A DNA stretch of 43,457 bases, from assembly GCA_947630215.1 (NCBI GenBank), contig CANRGX010000019.1, positions 1 through 43,457 of the forward strand, read 5' to 3'. The position numbers were made by a program, and so were the translations under genes. Of this stretch, positions 40,930 through 43,457 are shown in pieces (within the stretch, counting starts at the first letter, position 1; each line of letters opens with the position of its first letter). The notes beneath the pieces are model-generated. The model searched no databases. It was not told the origin of the DNA and saw only the letters and a program-made list of their open reading frames with translations. The stretch comes from an uncultured Eisenbergiella sp. GTDB lineage: Bacteria > Bacillota > Clostridia > Lachnospirales > Lachnospiraceae.

Positions 40930-43365
40930 ATGAGATTCGGACATTTTGATGACAACGCACAGGAATATGTCATCACCACACCCCGCACGCCCCTGCCCTG
41001 GATCAACTATCTGGGATGCAAGGACTTTTTCAGCCTGATTTCCAACACCTGCGGCGGGTATTCTTTTTATAAGGATGCAAAGCTGCTGCGGCTGACCCGT
41101 TACCGCTACAACAACGTGCCCCTGGACACCAACGGACGGTATTTCTATATTAAAGAAGGAACTACGGTCTGGAATCCCGGCTGGCAGCCCACACAGACGG
41201 ATCTGGATTCCTATGAGTGCCGCCACGGACTGGGTTACAGCCGTTTCACTTCTTCCAAAAACGGCCTGAAAGCCTCCCAGCTTTCTTTTGTCCCGCTCAA
41301 CGATACCTGCGAAATCAACCAGTTGACGCTGACCAACGAAAGCGCCCAGGCAAAGGAGATCAAGCTGTTCTCCTACATTGAGTGGTGTCTTTGGAACGCG
41401 GACGACGATATGAAGAATTTCCAGCGTAACTTCAGCACCGGCGAAGTGGAAGTGGTCGGCTCCACCCTGTACCATAAGACAGAATACCGGGAGCGCCGCA
41501 ACCACTATGCGCTCTTTTCCGTAAACGTCCCTATCGACGCCTTTGAAACGGATCGGGATTCCTTCCTGGGCGCGTACCGCAGCAACCAGAATCCGGAAGC
41601 GGTGGAAAAGGGACAGCTTTCCAACTCCATCGCCAGCGGCTGGTCGCCGGTGGCCGCCCATCAGATCAACCTGTCCTTACAGCCCGGCGAATCCCGCAGC
41701 TTCATCTTTGTGACCGCCTACATAGAGCTGCCCAGGGAAGAAAAGTGGGAAGCGCCCGGCATCATCAACAAGGCGCCCGCCAATGCGCTTCTGGCGCGCT
41801 ATTGCGACGACGCTTCCGTGGCCGCCGCCTTTGCCGAACTGAACGCTTACTGGAAACAGCTTCTGACCCGTTACAGCCTGCAGTCCTCCTCCGAGGAGCT
41901 CAACCGGATGGTGAACACCTGGAACCAGTATCAGTGCATGGTGACCTTCAACATGTCCCGCAGCGCTTCCTATTATGAATCCGGTATCGGCCGCGGCATG
42001 GGCTTCAGGGATTCCTGCCAGGATCTGCTGGGCTTTGTGCATCTGATTCCCGACCGGGCCAGAGAGCGTATTCTGGATATCGCCGCCACGCAGTTTGAGG
42101 ACGGCAGCGCCTACCATCAGTACCAGCCCCTCACCAAACAGGGCAACGCGGACATCGGCAGCGGCTTCAACGACGATCCGCTCTGGCTCATCGCGGGCAC
42201 CGGCGCTTACATCCGCGAGACCGGCGATATGAGCATTCTGGACGAGCCGGTTCGCTTCAACAGCGTACCCGGCACGGAACAGCCCCTTTTAGAGCATCTG
42301 AAACGCTCCTTTACCTTTACCGTTACCCATAAAGGTCCCCACGGTCTGCCCCTGATCGGACGCGCGGACTGGAACGACTGCCTGAATCTGAACTGCTTCT
42401 CCGAAGAACCCGGCGAATCCTTCCAGACCTTCGGCCCCAGCGAGGGCCCCGTGGCGGAATCCGTCTTTATCGGCGGTATGTTTGTCAAATACGGTGAAGA
42501 ATACGCGCAGATTCTGGAAAATCTGGGCCGGAACGAAGAAGCGGCGGCGGCCAGGGCAGAAGTGGCCAAGGTCTATGACGCCCTGCTGGATGCGGGCTGG
42601 GACGGAGATTGGTTCGTCCGCGCCTATGACGCATACGGCCAGAAAGTCGGCTCCCGCGAATGTGAAGAAGGCCAGATCTTCATTGAGCCCCAGGGCTTCT
42701 GTGTCCTGGCCGGCGTCGGCGTGAAAGAGGGCCTGGCAAAGAAGGCGCTGGATTCCGTCAAAGAAAAGCTGGATACCAAATATGGCGTCATGCTGCTGCA
42801 GCCCGCCTACACCAAGTATCATGTGGAACTGGGCGAGGTCAGCTCCTATCCGCCCGGCTACAAGGAAAATGCCGGTATCTTCTGCCATAACAATCCCTGG
42901 ATCTCCATTGCGGAAACCGTGATCGGCAGAGGGGAAAGGGCCTTCGAGGTCTACAAAAAAACCTGTCCCGCCTTCCTGCAGGACATCAGCGAAATCCATC
43001 GCACGGAGCCCTATGTGTACTCCCAGATGGTGGCCGGCGCGGACGCGGTGCACCACGGCGAAGCCAAGAACAGCTGGCTGACCGGAACCGCCGCCTGGAC
43101 CTTTGTCAATGTTTCCCAGTACATTCTGGGCATTATGCCCGACTGGAAGGGCCTGAAGGTAGACCCTTGCGTACCGGCGGATCTGGGCGCTTTCGATATC
43201 CACCGGACGTTCCGCGGAGCGGAGTATGACATTCACGTGGAGAACCCCAATCAGGTGGAAAAAGGCGTCGCTTCCATGACCGTGAACGGAAAAGCGGTGG
43301 ACGGCTGTCTCATTCCTTTTGAAGAAGGCACGACCCACTACGATGTAAAGGTTGTGATGGGATAA
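40930..43365 (+). CDS. cbp: Cellobiose phosphorylase, GH94
   Basis: An 811-residue intracellular enzyme that splits cellobiose with phosphate into glucose 1-phosphate and glucose, saving ATP. Length and sequence agree with clostridial cellobiose phosphorylase: [69 protein letters not shown], and the active-site segment [15 protein letters not shown] with the catalytic acid in D480-W-N-D483. The C-terminal jelly roll ends [20 protein letters not shown]. Related GH94 members act on laminaribiose, sophorose or chitobiose, but the close match favours cellobiose. The start is ATG 40930 with AAGGAGG at 40918-40924. A terminator region follows. Confidence 0.93.
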   Translation: MRFGHFDDNAQEYVITTPRTPLPWINYLGCKDFFSLISNTCGGYSFYKDAKLLRLTRYRYNNVPLDTNGRYFYIKEGTTVWNPGWQPTQTDLDSYECRHGLGYSRFTSSKNGLKASQLSFVPLNDTCEINQLTLTNESAQAKEIKLFSYIEWCLWNADDDMKNFQRNFSTGEVEVVGSTLYHKTEYRERRNHYALFSVNVPIDAFETDRDSFLGAYRSNQNPEAVEKGQLSNSIASGWSPVAAHQINLSLQPGESRSFIFVTAYIELPREEKWEAPGIINKAPANALLARYCDDASVAAAFAELNAYWKQLLTRYSLQSSSEELNRMVNTWNQYQCMVTFNMSRSASYYESGIGRGMGFRDSCQDLLGFVHLIPDRARERILDIAATQFEDGSAYHQYQPLTKQGNADIGSGFNDDPLWLIAGTGAYIRETGDMSILDEPVRFNSVPGTEQPLLEHLKRSFTFTVTHKGPHGLPLIGRADWNDCLNLNCFSEEPGESFQTFGPSEGPVAESVFIGGMFVKYGEEYAQILENLGRNEEAAAARAEVAKVYDALLDAGWDGDWFVRAYDAYGQKVGSRECEEGQIFIEPQGFCVLAGVGVKEGLAKKALDSVKEKLDTKYGVMLLQPAYTKYHVELGEVSSYPPGYKENAGIFCHNNPWISIAETVIGRGERAFEVYKKTCPAFLQDISEIHRTEPYVYSQMVAGADAVHHGEAKNSWLTGTAAWTFVNVSQYILGIMPDWKGLKVDPCVPADLGAFDIHRTFRGAEYDIHVENPNQVEKGVASMTVNGKAVDGCLIPFEEGTTHYDVKVVMG

Positions 43366-43383
43366 AAAATCCCTAAGAAAAAG

Positions 43384-43457
43384 GGGCTGTCGGGAAATAA
43401 CCAGCCCTAAGACAGGGAGATATGAGAACCAGCCGGATCTCATATCTCCCTAAATTT
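43384..43457 (+). terminator. Two hairpins after the GH94 gene
   Basis: GGGCTG (43384-43389) can pair with CAGCCC (43402-43407). A second, perfect 14-bp stem is formed by AGGGAGATATGAGA (43414-43427) and its complement (43438-43451), followed by AAATTT at the window end. The second is the likely terminator of the operon; the T-run is cut off by the window edge. Confidence 0.65.

Noticed and set aside
43381-43410. GGGGCTGTC after GH94 resembles starts of some insertion sequences
   Set aside because: The window ends before any transposase could be seen. The paired GGGCTG and CAGCCC are adequately explained as a terminator hairpin.
1-43457. Search for CRISPR arrays, tRNA and rRNA genes
   Set aside because: I saw no regularly spaced repeats, no clear tRNA cloverleaf sequence and no rRNA sequence. 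Tandem repeats present are coding or promoter duplications.

Overview
The window looks like a chromosomal segment of a Gram-positive anaerobe of the Clostridia, most probably a Lachnospiraceae member. The signs are strong Shine-Dalgarno sequences before nearly every gene, a large Alu-containing SRP RNA next to tadA, UgpC/LplABC-type sugar uptake, cellobiose phosphorylase, and a DUF6128-like protein. This is inferred from gene content; no marker gene such as 16S rRNA is present. Most of the window is GC-rich. Two islands, about 1.0-4.9 kb and 30.1-32.4 kb, are visibly more A+T-rich and hold defence or accessory genes.

Layout. (1) 0.1-0.9 kb: an SH3-domain lipoprotein. (2) 1.0-4.9 kb: a complete type IIS restriction-modification operon, namely a small Cro-like regulator, two D12-class adenine methyltransferases and a FokI-like endonuclease. 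M.FokI is one fused two-domain protein; here the halves are separate genes joined by a TGATG junction. (3) 5.0-12.5 kb: sugar-acid metabolism (KDPG aldolase with a VOC domain, KDG kinase, a CdaR-like regulator) mixed with housekeeping genes (a PflX-like radical SAM protein, SRP RNA, tadA, a PHP-type histidinol phosphatase). (4) 12.7-20.3 kb: an UgpC/MsmK-type ATPase, then a tight run of metG, a Cache-GGDEF diguanylate cyclase, an alpha/beta hydrolase, a secreted protein and a DUF624 protein. (5) 20.4-30.0 kb: a giant J-domain-like/TPR protein, a HelD-like helicase with an unexpected GH31-like C-terminal part, and a CopA copper ATPase with a CopZ-like C-terminal domain that has its own internal ribosome binding site. 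(6) 30.1-32.4 kb: an accessory island with a structured leader RNA, an Abi_2 HEPN protein, an HxlR regulator, a frameshifted lipoprotein and a decayed ATPase fragment. (7) 32.5-33.9 kb: a MATE exporter. (8) 34.1-43.4 kb: a carbohydrate locus in which a LacI regulator and a LplB/LplC/binding-protein ABC importer face an uncharacterised TIM-barrel-like enzyme and cellobiose phosphorylase.

How the genes may work together. The importer at 34-38 kb has no ATPase of its own and probably borrows the shared UgpC-type ATPase at 12.7 kb. Imported beta-glucosides could be processed by the unknown enzyme and then phosphorolysed by the GH94 protein, under a LacI repressor whose likely operators lie in the divergent intergenic region. 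KDG kinase and KDPG aldolase form the lower part of a hexuronate or ketogluconate route.

The observations most worth following up are the split FokI-like system, the small RNA in front of the HEPN Abi gene, the HelD-GH31 fusion, the nested CopZ start inside copA, and the unknown enzyme beside cellobiose phosphorylase.
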